This document shows, piece by piece, positions 54,268 through 62,295 of a stretch of 64,000 nucleotides of DNA. How positions within the stretch are numbered: the first letter of the stretch is position 1; each line of letters starts with the position of its first letter. Origin of the DNA: JASGCP01 sp965263285 (GTDB lineage: Bacteria > Bacteroidota > Bacteroidia > Chitinophagales > Chitinophagaceae); assembly GCA_965263285.1 (NCBI GenBank), contig CBDHHD010000004.1:496001-560000 (forward strand). Direction: 5' to 3'. The position numbers were made by a program, and so were the translations under genes. A model generated the notes under the pieces. The model did no database searches. It was not told the DNA's origin and saw only the letters and a program-made list of their open reading frames with translations.

Positions 54268-55502
54268 TACAATACTCTTACTTTAATAGTCTCTTTAATA
54301 GATTTTAGTAGCTGAACAGTTTGACGAGAAAGTTTTTTTTCTACATCTAAAACAGCATACCCAATCTCATCATTCGTTTTTAGATATTGTCCTAAAATAT
54401 TAATATGATTATTTCCTAAGATAGTATTAATTTCCTGCATAATACCTCGTACATTTCTATGAATATGTAAAATACGATGAACATTATCAATAGGGGGTAA
54501 AGATATATTCGGCATATTAATCGAACTAAGAGAAATGCCCTTTTCTAAATAATTAAATAACTTCTCCCCTACATCCTCACCAATAGACAACTGAGCCTCT
54601 TCCGTGCTGCCTCCAATATGGGGGGTAAGAAAAACATTCGGCAATCCTTGTAATGGACAAGTAAAAGGATCCCCATTTTTTTCGGGTTCAAATGGATACA
54701 CATCAATAGCTGCCCCACCTAATTGTCCAGATACAAGCACTTCTCTTAAAGCATCTAAATCTACCACTTGTCCCCTTGCATAGTTAATTAAAATAGCATT
54801 TTTCTTAAAAAAAGACAACATATCTTTATTAATCAATTTATAGGTTTGCTTATTCTCAGGTACATGCAATGTTACTATATCACTCTGTTGTATGAGTTCT
54901 TTTAGCGACATCATACTTTTTGCATTACCTAAAGGCAATCTCATATCCACATCGTAGAACAACACTTTCATTCCCAAAGCTTCTGCCAATACGCTTACTT
55001 GCGATCCTATATGACCATACCCTATAATACCAACTGTTTTCCCTCTTAATTCATAGGCGTTTTTAGACTCCTTCATCCATACGCCTTCATGCATATATTT
55101 ATTTTTTTCTAATAACCTACGAATCAATATAATTGACAAACCAAGCACAGCTTCTGCCACACTCCTTGTATTACTATAAGGAGCATTAAAAACAGAAATA
55201 CCACTATTAGTTGCAGCACTTAGATCTACCTGATTTGTTCCAATACAAAAGCATCCAATTGCCTGTAATTTCTTGGCTTCAGCAATCACCTTACTTGTAA
55301 TTTTAGTTTTAGAACGAATGCCTAATATATGAATACCTTTTATCTCTTTTATAAGATTCTCTTCTGAAAGCGCACCTGATAATATTTTAATTTTTATATA
55401 CCCTTCTTGATAAAACTTAGTCACTGCTTTCTCACTAATGTTTTCTAAAAATAAAATATTTATTTTCTCTTTAGGAAAACTTGTTTCTTTGTTTATCGCC
55501 AT
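54264..55502 (-). CDS. serA: D-3-phosphoglycerate dehydrogenase
   Basis: 412 residues. The NAD-binding Rossmann motif is GKTVGIIGYGHIGSQVSVLA at about 155-175; catalytic Arg (INYARGQVVD), Glu and His (TPHIGGSTEEAQ) are present, and residues 335-412 form a C-terminal ACT domain (HRNVRGIMQEINTILGNNHI) for serine feedback. This is the shorter SerA type with one regulatory domain. It carries out the first step of serine synthesis. It is 18 nt downstream of the fuconate dehydratase-like gene and probably co-transcribed, which is an unusual pairing. Confidence 0.92.
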   Translation of the reverse strand: MAINKETSFPKEKINILFLENISEKAVTKFYQEGYIKIKILSGALSEENLIKEIKGIHILGIRSKTKITSKVIAEAKKLQAIGCFCIGTNQVDLSAATNSGISVFNAPYSNTRSVAEAVLGLSIILIRRLLEKNKYMHEGVWMKESKNAYELRGKTVGIIGYGHIGSQVSVLAEALGMKVLFYDVDMRLPLGNAKSMMSLKELIQQSDIVTLHVPENKQTYKLINKDMLSFFKKNAILINYARGQVVDLDALREVLVSGQLGGAAIDVYPFEPEKNGDPFTCPLQGLPNVFLTPHIGGSTEEAQLSIGEDVGEKLFNYLEKGISLSSINMPNISLPPIDNVHRILHIHRNVRGIMQEINTILGNNHINILGQYLKTNDEIGYAVLDVEKKLSRQTVQLLKSIKETIKVRVLY

Positions 55503-55520
55503 ATTATTAAAATTATTTTC

Positions 55521-56810
55521 TTATTTTTTAAACTGATACTGCTGTAGAGAAGTAGCCTTCATTTGTATAGAATATCCAGGTAGTGAAGGAGGCATATAGG
55601 CTGCTTTTTTAATCACCACAGGATCTATAAAATGCTCATGAAGATGATCTACAAACTCTATCACACGCCCTTCTGTTGTGCCAGCAAAACAAATATAATC
55701 AATCATAGATAAGTGTTGCACATATTCACAAAGTCCTACCCCTCCTGCATGGGGGCATACGGGCAAATTATATTTTAAAGCCATTAATAAGACTGCAAGC
55801 ACTTCATTAACCCCTCCTAAGCGACAAGCATCTATTTGCACAACATCAATTGCATGACGCATAATAAATTGTTTAAACATAATTCTATTCTGACACATTT
55901 CACCCGTTGCTATTTTAATAGGCATAATCGCTTCTCTTATTTTCCTATGTCCCTCTATATCATCAGGAGAAGTGGGTTCTTCTATAAACCAAGGAGAGGC
56001 AAAAGCTAGCTTCTTCACCCAATCAATAGCCGTATTCACCTCCCAAATTTGATTGGCATCAATCATTAACTTTCTCTTATCTCCCAATACCTCTCGCGCA
56101 ATACGAACACGACGGATATCATCTTCTACATCTCTTCCTACTTTCAATTTAATATAATCAAAACCTTGATCTACTGCTTCTTTACATAACCTGCGTAACT
56201 TATCATCATCATAACCTAACCAACCTGCCGAGGTTGTATAACAAGGGAAACCATTATTTTTTAAACATGCTATTCGCTCTGCTTTCCCTTTTTGTTTTTC
56301 TTTTAATAGTATTAGCGCTTCTGCAGGAGTAATACAATCAGTGATATATGTAAAATCAATACAATGCACTAATTCTTCTGCACTCATATCGGCCACTAAT
56401 TGCCAAACAGGTTTCCCCTCTACCTTCGCCCATAAATCCCATATGGCATTTACAACCGCCCCCGTAGCTAAGTGAATAGCTCCTTTATCAGGACCAATCC
56501 ACCTCAATTGACTATCAGCTGTAATAAACTTCCAACATCTTGCTGGGTTTTCTTTAACCCACTCAATAGATAAACCCTTTAGTCTTGCTTCTAACGCTTT
56601 AATAGCAACACAACAAATCTCATTCCCCCTACCAATTGTAAAGGTAAGCCCATGTCCTTGCAATGTTGGATTATCTGTATGTAATATAACATAAGCTGCA
56701 GAATAATCAGGATCAGGATTCATAGCATCAGAACCATCTAACTGTTTCGATGTTGGAAATCGAATATCTAACACTTCTATATGTGTAATAATCGGATATG
56801 TTTTAATCAT
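55521..56810 (-). CDS. L-fuconate dehydratase-like enolase superfamily enzyme
   Basis: 430 residues from the ATG at 56810 (MIKTYPIITHIEVLDIRFPT); the longer frame starts with TTG. Mandelate-racemase subgroup of the enolase superfamily. The KxK motif is KLK at 221-223, acid metal ligands are in LMIDANQIWEV and FIEEPTSPDD, and HAGGVGLCEYVQHLSMIDY carries the general-acid His. The start LDGSDAMNPDPDYSAAYV and GHGLTFTIGRGNE match L-fuconate dehydratases closely. The enzyme makes 2-keto-3-deoxy-L-fuconate in the non-phosphorylated fucose pathway. Other pathway genes are not adjacent. Confidence 0.88.
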   Translation of the reverse strand: MIKTYPIITHIEVLDIRFPTSKQLDGSDAMNPDPDYSAAYVILHTDNPTLQGHGLTFTIGRGNEICCVAIKALEARLKGLSIEWVKENPARCWKFITADSQLRWIGPDKGAIHLATGAVVNAIWDLWAKVEGKPVWQLVADMSAEELVHCIDFTYITDCITPAEALILLKEKQKGKAERIACLKNNGFPCYTTSAGWLGYDDDKLRRLCKEAVDQGFDYIKLKVGRDVEDDIRRVRIAREVLGDKRKLMIDANQIWEVNTAIDWVKKLAFASPWFIEEPTSPDDIEGHRKIREAIMPIKIATGEMCQNRIMFKQFIMRHAIDVVQIDACRLGGVNEVLAVLLMALKYNLPVCPHAGGVGLCEYVQHLSMIDYICFAGTTEGRVIEFVDHLHEHFIDPVVIKKAAYMPPSLPGYSIQMKATSLQQYQFKK

Positions 56811-56858
56811 TGTCAATTAATTTTATATACAAAAATAATATATTTTTTTTTATAAGTG

Positions 56859-56866
56859 CAAAGATA
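56859..56866 (-). promoter_or_regulatory. TAnnTTTG promoter box for the fuconate dehydratase-serA operon
   Basis: TATCTTTG on the minus strand, 48 nt before the ATG at 56810, at the edge of a degenerate element. Confidence 0.45.
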
Positions 56867-56874
56867 TACTAAAA

Positions 56875-57163
56875 TGATATAACTCCTTTTTTTAAAGGTG
56901 CCATGATATTTATATTTTTGTAACCACTCAAGTATAAGTTAGTATTCATTTTGCTATATGTTTTTCTTTCTTTGGTCTTAATACACCTAATACATTTCCG
57001 ATAGTCGATCTGCTCACCTCGTTTTATAATACTATCTATCTGAGGCGTTATTAATCAAATACTTCCTGTTATTTACATATTTATAATTATTTAATAGTCA
57101 ATGCTCTTAATTAAACAGTTTTACCATTGTATTTCTCTTAGCACCTGAAAAAAAGATTTAGCC
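56875..57163 (+). mobile_element. Degenerate MITE-family remnant
   Basis: Begins GATATAACTCCTTTTTTTAA, retains scraps of the body (CTCACCTCGTTTTATAATAC, TATCTGAGG) and ends in the motif CACCTGAAAAAAAGATTTAG at 57141-57161. The hairpin and central arms are mostly lost. It lies between the fuconate dehydratase gene and thiD. Confidence 0.55.
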
Positions 57164-57212
57164 CAGATTAACCAAAATGTAATAATCATTTTTTCAAATT
57201 CAACTTAGTAGC

Positions 57213-57220
57213 TATCTTTG
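57213..57220 (+). promoter_or_regulatory. TAnnTTTG promoter box for thiD-thiE
   Basis: TATCTTTG ends 6 nt before the ATG at 57227, so the mRNA may be leaderless. Confidence 0.5.
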
Positions 57221-57226
57221 ACAATA

Positions 57227-58015
57227 ATGTCATACTTAAACTTTGAATCGGGGACACATTCTTCATCATACAAACGACCTATTGTATTGTCTATAGCTGG
57301 GTTTGACCCCTGTGGAGGGGCAGGGATTACTGCCGATACAAAAGTCTTTGAACAATTACATACCATTGGTATGACTGTTATCACGGCTATCACTTATCAG
57401 CATGAATCAAATTGTATGGGCATTCAATGGCTATCGTGGGTAAATATTCTACAACAATGTATGGCACTCATGAACAAATACACATTCTCTTTTGTAAAAA
57501 TTGGCATGATAAAAAATGATAGCATGTTAATAAAAATATTGTTATTATTAAAGGAACACAACCCTTCTATATTCATTATATGGGATCCTATATTATATGC
57601 AAGTGCAGGAAATCGTTTTTTTACATTAAAAAACAAAAAACACCTTACCCCTATCTTACAACATATATCATTAATAACACCTAATTTTTTAGAGCTAAAA
57701 AAATTAACTACAAAAGAATACCCCCATAGTGCAAAAGAAATTAGCATACATACGTCTTTACTTATAAAAGGTGGCCACCGCAGAGATAAACCATTTATAG
57801 ACGAGCTATGGTACAATCGTATCATACAAAAAACATATAGGCCTAACAAAACAAAATGCCATGCCAAGCATGGTACAGGCTGTGTTTTATCAGCGGCTAT
57901 TCTTGCCTATTATGCACATGAATGCAACATAGAAAAATCTATTAAAAAAGCAAAAAAATATATAGAAGCATATCTTTGTAGTTCTTATCAATTAATAGGA
58001 CATCATGCAAAATAA
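57227..58015 (+). CDS. thiD: Hydroxymethylpyrimidine/phosphomethylpyrimidine kinase
   Basis: 262 residues from the ATG at 57227; the TTG at 57218 lies in the promoter box. Ribokinase-like fold: RPIVLSIAGFDPCGGAGITADTK near the start (substrate site), TAITYQ, WDPILYASAGN, ITPNFLE and the C-terminal catalytic KHGTGCVLSAAI (GTGC anion hole). It phosphorylates the pyrimidine half of thiamine twice. thiE overlaps its end by 11 nt. About 18 extra residues precede the conserved region. Confidence 0.93.
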   Translation: MSYLNFESGTHSSSYKRPIVLSIAGFDPCGGAGITADTKVFEQLHTIGMTVITAITYQHESNCMGIQWLSWVNILQQCMALMNKYTFSFVKIGMIKNDSMLIKILLLLKEHNPSIFIIWDPILYASAGNRFFTLKNKKHLTPILQHISLITPNFLELKKLTTKEYPHSAKEISIHTSLLIKGGHRRDKPFIDELWYNRIIQKTYRPNKTKCHAKHGTGCVLSAAILAYYAHECNIEKSIKKAKKYIEAYLCSSYQLIGHHAK

Positions 58016-58643
58016 AAAAAAACAGTCTTTACAATATATTACAATTATTCATCCGGGGAAAACCATCTTAGAACAAGTAAATTTTGTTTGTAACGCAGGG
58101 GTAAAACTAGTACAATTGCGAATGAAAGAATCTTCATACGAAGATATCGTTACTACTGCTAAAGAAGTAAAAAAAATATGCGATAGTTTTCAAGCACAGC
58201 TTATTATTAATGACAACCCTATGATTGCTAGAGAGGTGAATGCAACAGGTGTACATGTAGGGCAAAAAGATATTTCGCCTATAGAAACAAAAAAAATACT
58301 CCTCCCCCATCAACTTATAGGATACACTTGCAATACCATAGAACAAATAGAGCAAGCAAGCATGTTTCCAATTCAATACATAGGCCTAGGCCCCTTTCGG
58401 TATACTACGACAAAAAAAGATCTCGATCCCATACTTGGATTAGAAGGATATAAAAAAATAATAACACAAATGCAAACCGCATCTATTCATATTCCTATTG
58501 TTGCTATAGGGGGAATCAACTCAACAGAAGATATTCAAAGTCTTATTAACATAGGAGTAAATGGCGTAGCTATTGGAAGTGCTATTTGGAAGCTATCTAA
58601 TCCTCTTGAAACCATTCATACTTGGCTACGCCTATTAGAGTAA
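58005..58643 (+). CDS. thiE: Thiamine-phosphate synthase
   Basis: 212 residues, TIM-barrel. VQLRMKESSYEDIV, LIINDNPMIA, GVHVGQKDISP, YIGLGPFRYTTTKKD and PIVAIGGINSTEDI are the family phosphate- and substrate-binding loops. It joins the pyrimidine and thiazole halves to make thiamine phosphate. It overlaps thiD by 11 nt, so the two are translated together. Other thi genes are not in the window. Confidence 0.94.
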   Translation: MQNKKKQSLQYITIIHPGKTILEQVNFVCNAGVKLVQLRMKESSYEDIVTTAKEVKKICDSFQAQLIINDNPMIAREVNATGVHVGQKDISPIETKKILLPHQLIGYTCNTIEQIEQASMFPIQYIGLGPFRYTTTKKDLDPILGLEGYKKIITQMQTASIHIPIVAIGGINSTEDIQSLINIGVNGVAIGSAIWKLSNPLETIHTWLRLLE

Positions 58644-58673
58644 TAACTATTACTTATTAAGCATAAGTTGACC

Positions 58674-59771
58674 TTAATTGCTTTTATCCAATATATCTTC
58701 TATATGTATTTCCTTAGCAATAGATTGCAAGTTCTTTAATACAGGATGGATTATACAAATACCCTTTTCTATATTTATTTTTTCATTTAACCTTGCCCTA
58801 TCTCCTGCAACAAGTACTAATTTTTCTGGTGAAATAGGCATAGCTTGCCTCATTCTTGAAATCCATTTATTCACATGTAAAAAAAAATCCTCTTTCTCTC
58901 TAAAAGCATCTACACGCATAGCTCCAAAAAAATGACCCACTCCTTTACCCGGAGTATTAGCAGGAATGGGCAAATGAGAAGGGAAGGGCGGAATCCATGG
59001 ACCATAAGATGCACCACTTAATACTCCCGATAATATATCTACAACTGAAGACAATCCATATCCTTTGTGAGAGCTCCTATTCACATCACTTCCCAAAGGC
59101 AATAAACTACCCCCTTTCTTCATTGTTGTGGGCATAGTGCTTATTTCTCCATACATATCTTGCACCCAACCTTCAGGAATAACCATATTTTTTCTTTCTG
59201 CTATCTCTATTTTGCCAAAAGAAGCTGCAGAAGTAGCCATATCTAATACAAAAGGCTCATCATTACCAGTTGGAACTGCTACAGCGATAGGATTGGTACC
59301 TAACATTCTTTCTTTACTATTCGTAGGTGCTACTTGTGCACTTGCATTTGTCATAGCAATTCCAATCATATCATGTGGCAATGCAAGCATGGCATGATAC
59401 CCTGCAATACCAAAATGGGTACTATTATTTACAACAACCCAACCTGTACCCACTTGCTTTGCTTTATCAATAGCTATTTGCATAGATTTAACTCCAACTA
59501 CCAAACCTAATCCATTTGCTGCATCTATTGTAGCTGTAGAAGGTGTTTCTTTTATAATTGACACATTACATGTTGACTGTATTCTACCCTCTTTCCATCG
59601 CTGAAAATATTGAGACAATCGTGCTATACCATGACTACTTACTCCCCTTATATCTGCCGATAACAGAACAGTAGTTGCCGTTTGCGCATCACACAAATTA
59701 TATCCCATGTGTAAAAACACTTTTTCTACCCATGGTTGCAAAATAGTTAATGAGAAATATCTATCTTCCAT
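58674..59771 (-). CDS. Malate/L-lactate dehydrogenase, type 2 family (Ldh2)
   Basis: 365 residues of the NAD(P)-dependent type 2 malate/lactate/ureidoglycolate dehydrogenase family, unrelated in fold to classical MDH. Landmarks are SADIRGVSSHGIARLSQYF (active His), NSTHFGIAGYHAML, GTNPIAVAVPTG and HKGYGLSSVVDILSGVLSG. It reduces a 2-keto acid such as pyruvate, oxaloacetate or a related compound; the substrate is uncertain. Its start overlaps the stop of the DUF3467 gene by one base (TAATG), so the two are coupled. Confidence 0.88.
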   Translation of the reverse strand: MEDRYFSLTILQPWVEKVFLHMGYNLCDAQTATTVLLSADIRGVSSHGIARLSQYFQRWKEGRIQSTCNVSIIKETPSTATIDAANGLGLVVGVKSMQIAIDKAKQVGTGWVVVNNSTHFGIAGYHAMLALPHDMIGIAMTNASAQVAPTNSKERMLGTNPIAVAVPTGNDEPFVLDMATSAASFGKIEIAERKNMVIPEGWVQDMYGEISTMPTTMKKGGSLLPLGSDVNRSSHKGYGLSSVVDILSGVLSGASYGPWIPPFPSHLPIPANTPGKGVGHFFGAMRVDAFREKEDFFLHVNKWISRMRQAMPISPEKLVLVAGDRARLNEKINIEKGICIIHPVLKNLQSIAKEIHIEDILDKSN

Positions 59772-60088
59772 TATGCTTTTGCTTGACTAGTTCCAAAATT
59801 CATAGGAATAGATATTTCTTCTATATCTTGAATAGTACCATTACTTTGCTCAAACTTATCTATATTGTCGGCCAATGCTTTTAAAAATCTTTTCGTATGC
59901 ATCGGAGACATAATAATTCTGTTTTTTACTTTATGCTTAGGCATATTAGGCATAATACTAACGAAATCAACAATAAACTCAGATACACTATGAGTGATAA
60001 CTGCTAAATTAACATAAGTACCTTCTGCTACCTCTTCACTAATTTCAATATTAAATGCATTGGCGGGTGTATTGGGCTGATTACTCAT
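59771..60088 (-). CDS. DUF3467 protein
   Basis: 105 residues. The sequence matches the DUF3467 family over most of its length: FNIEISEEVAEGTYVNLAVI, FIVDFVSIMPNMPKHKVKNR and MSPMHTKRFLKALADNI. It has no signal or membrane segment. The function is unknown, but it is widespread in Bacteroidota. It is translationally coupled to the type 2 dehydrogenase gene. Single-base overlap suggests a real operon rather than chance. Confidence 0.9.
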   Translation of the reverse strand: MSNQPNTPANAFNIEISEEVAEGTYVNLAVITHSVSEFIVDFVSIMPNMPKHKVKNRIIMSPMHTKRFLKALADNIDKFEQSNGTIQDIEEISIPMNFGTSQAKA

Positions 60089-60190
60089 AATAAATTAAAT
60101 TTGTAAGTATAAAATATTTGTAAAAATAAGTTCTTTTAATCAATCAGCTTAGATTATTAATAATTGATATGACAACTAATCGGATATATT

Positions 60191-60750
60191 GGCATAACTA
60201 AATTTAGTGTGAGGAAAAATTTAGTTTACTAAAAGGCTACATCTTTTTTTGAGGTGCTGGGGGATATTTATGTTTTTGTAATTGCTCATATATAGATTCA
60301 TCATTTATTTTTTATATCCTTTTCTTTCTTTTGTCTTGATACAAAAGAAAGAAACAAAGAAAAAATCAAGCCTGCAGATAAAGAGCTACAAAACTACGGT
60401 TCGCTACGCTAGCGAGAATGAATGGGAGGCGGTTAGGTATGAATCGTTATGATGAGCTTATCCATAGGTATCTTTTATGTACATACTTTATGCTCATCAT
60501 AACGATTCATATATAAAAACTTCCACCTCCACATTCTCGCTGGTCGCTTCGCTCACCTCGTTTTGTAACGCTCTTTATCTGAGGGCAGTCCTCATCAGAT
60601 ATTTCCTATTATTTCCATATTTATATATATGTAATAATCCATGCTTCCAGCACCTCAAAAAAAGATATAGCCCATATCAAAATTATTTTTACAAATATCC
60701 ATTTTATTTTGTATCTTTGCATACTCCCTCACACTAAATTTAGTTATGCC
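60191..60750 (+). mobile_element. Full-length MITE copy with 8-bp target duplication
   Basis: 560 bp, nearly identical to the copies at 16772 and 44170. Terminal repeats GGCATAACTAAATTTAGTGT and complement. Flanking 8 bp are identical: GATATATT at 60183-60190 and 60751-60758. It lies between the DUF3467 gene and mdh and points toward mdh. Confidence 0.9.
60712..60719 (+). promoter_or_regulatory. Outward promoter box in the MITE right end
   Basis: TATCTTTG, in the conserved position; mdh also has its own box at 60824. Confidence 0.4.
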
Positions 60751-60823
60751 GATATATTAATAGACTACATCCTTATTTGTGGTTAGATCCTTTTTATCCT
60801 ATCTTCAATAATTAATTATATTC

Positions 60824-60831
60824 TATATTTG
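60824..60831 (+). promoter_or_regulatory. TAnnTTTG promoter box for mdh
   Basis: TATATTTG, 28 nt before the mdh ATG at 60860. Confidence 0.5.
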
Positions 60832-60859
60832 CCGTTTATTTTAACTTAATTTTTTTATT

Positions 60860-61825
60860 ATGAAAGTTACCATCGTTGGCGCAGGAGCTGTAGGTGCTAC
60901 TTGTGCAGATAATATTACAAGAAAAAACATAGCAGAAGAAGTAATATTAATAGATATCAAAGAAGGATTATCAGAGGGGAAAGCTCAAGATATTATGCAA
61001 AGCGCTGCTTTGTTTGGATTTAATACAAAAATAAAAGGAGTTACTAATAATTATGAAGCAACAAAAAACAGCGATATCGCAGTAATTACTTCTGGTATTC
61101 CTAGAAAACCAGGAATGACTAGAGAAGAATTGATAGGCACCAACGCAAAGATTGTAGAAGGCGTATGCCATCAAATACTTACCTATTCGCCTAATGTTAT
61201 TTTTATTATTGTATCTAATCCTATGGATACCATGAATTATTTAACTCTTCAATCAACGAAACTACCTAAAAATAGGGTTATTGGAATGGGAGGCTTATTA
61301 GATAGTAGTCGATTTGTATATCAAATATGCCAAACTCTTTGCAACATGAAGCATCCTAATTGTAACCCATCAGCTATTAACGCTTGGGTAATTGGAGGAC
61401 ACGGTGACACTACTATGATACCACTTATTCGTTTAGCTACTGTAAACGATCAACTTATTTTGCCACTTTTATCATCAGAACAACAACAAAAAATAGTAAA
61501 TGACACAATGGTAGGAGGTGCTACACTCACTAAACTTATTGGCACATCTGCTTGGTATGCCCCTGGTGCAGCCGTTGCTACAATGGTGGAAGCTATTTTA
61601 AAAGATACAAACAAAATAGTGCCGTGCTCCGTTTACTTAGATGGAGAATATGGTCAAAAAGACATTTGTTTAGGAGTTCCCGTTACACTAGGCAAAAACG
61701 GCTGGTCCCATACCTCTCCAATTGACCTAAACGAAGCAGAAAAAGAAAACTTTACAAAGAGTGCTGAGGCAGTAAGAACAATGAATAATGTATTAAAAGA
61801 AGTTGTTCCAGGTTTTGCTAAATAA
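60860..61825 (+). CDS. mdh: Malate dehydrogenase (lactate dehydrogenase-like type)
   Basis: 321 residues, NAD-dependent. VTIVGAGAVGATCADNI is the Rossmann motif, GIPRKPGMTREELIG carries substrate Arg residues on the mobile loop (the RKPG form is typical of malate rather than lactate dehydrogenase), VSNPMDTMNYL follows, and the catalytic His is in WVIGGHGDTTMIP. It interconverts malate and oxaloacetate in the TCA cycle. Monocistronic, downstream of a full MITE copy. Confidence 0.94.
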   Translation: MKVTIVGAGAVGATCADNITRKNIAEEVILIDIKEGLSEGKAQDIMQSAALFGFNTKIKGVTNNYEATKNSDIAVITSGIPRKPGMTREELIGTNAKIVEGVCHQILTYSPNVIFIIVSNPMDTMNYLTLQSTKLPKNRVIGMGGLLDSSRFVYQICQTLCNMKHPNCNPSAINAWVIGGHGDTTMIPLIRLATVNDQLILPLLSSEQQQKIVNDTMVGGATLTKLIGTSAWYAPGAAVATMVEAILKDTNKIVPCSVYLDGEYGQKDICLGVPVTLGKNGWSHTSPIDLNEAEKENFTKSAEAVRTMNNVLKEVVPGFAK

Positions 61826-62003
61826 AGTACATTGCTTATATACTCCTATATCACAATCACAATTAACATATATAATATTACTTACAATTACATTCACACA
61901 TAAAACAATGTTGCATTTATTGTTAACTATTCTGATATAAGTTAATATCTATTTTTTATATCTGGATAGTTAGCCATAAATTTTTATATCTATTATAATA
62001 TAT

Positions 62004-62288
62004 GTAACTACTCAGGTAGGTCAATAAATTTATTGGCAAATATTGTTTATTGGAGTAAGTATAGACATGGAAAAATAGGGAGTATCTGGCGAGAACTGCC
62101 CTCAGATAAAGAGCGTTACAAAACAAGGCAAGTGAAACGACCAACAAGAATGTAGATGCAGTAGTAGGGCCAAATAGCAATGTGTCCCTACTCTTTATCT
62201 GCAGGCTTTATTTTTTGTTTCTTTCTTTTGTATCAAGACAAAAGAAAGAAACAAAAAATCAAATATTAACCTATACCTGAGTAATTAC
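62004..62288 (-). mobile_element. Short MITE subfamily (GTAAC-type ends) with perfect 8-bp target duplication
   Basis: 285 bp. The ends are GTAACTACTCAGG and CCTGAGTAATTAC. The flanking 8 bp are identical: TAATATAT at 61996-62003 and 62289-62296. The body has the CCTCAGATAAAGAGCG / CTCTTTATCTGCAGG arms and the 11-bp hairpin around TATCAAGA. The right duplication runs up to the stop codon of the M1 peptidase gene. Confidence 0.85.
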
Positions 62289-62295
62289 TAATATA

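Noticed and set aside
16772..62288. The repeats as CRISPR, rRNA spacer or REP sequences
   Set aside because: Terminal inverted repeats with 8-bp target duplications show transposition; copies are too long and too complex for REP sequences.
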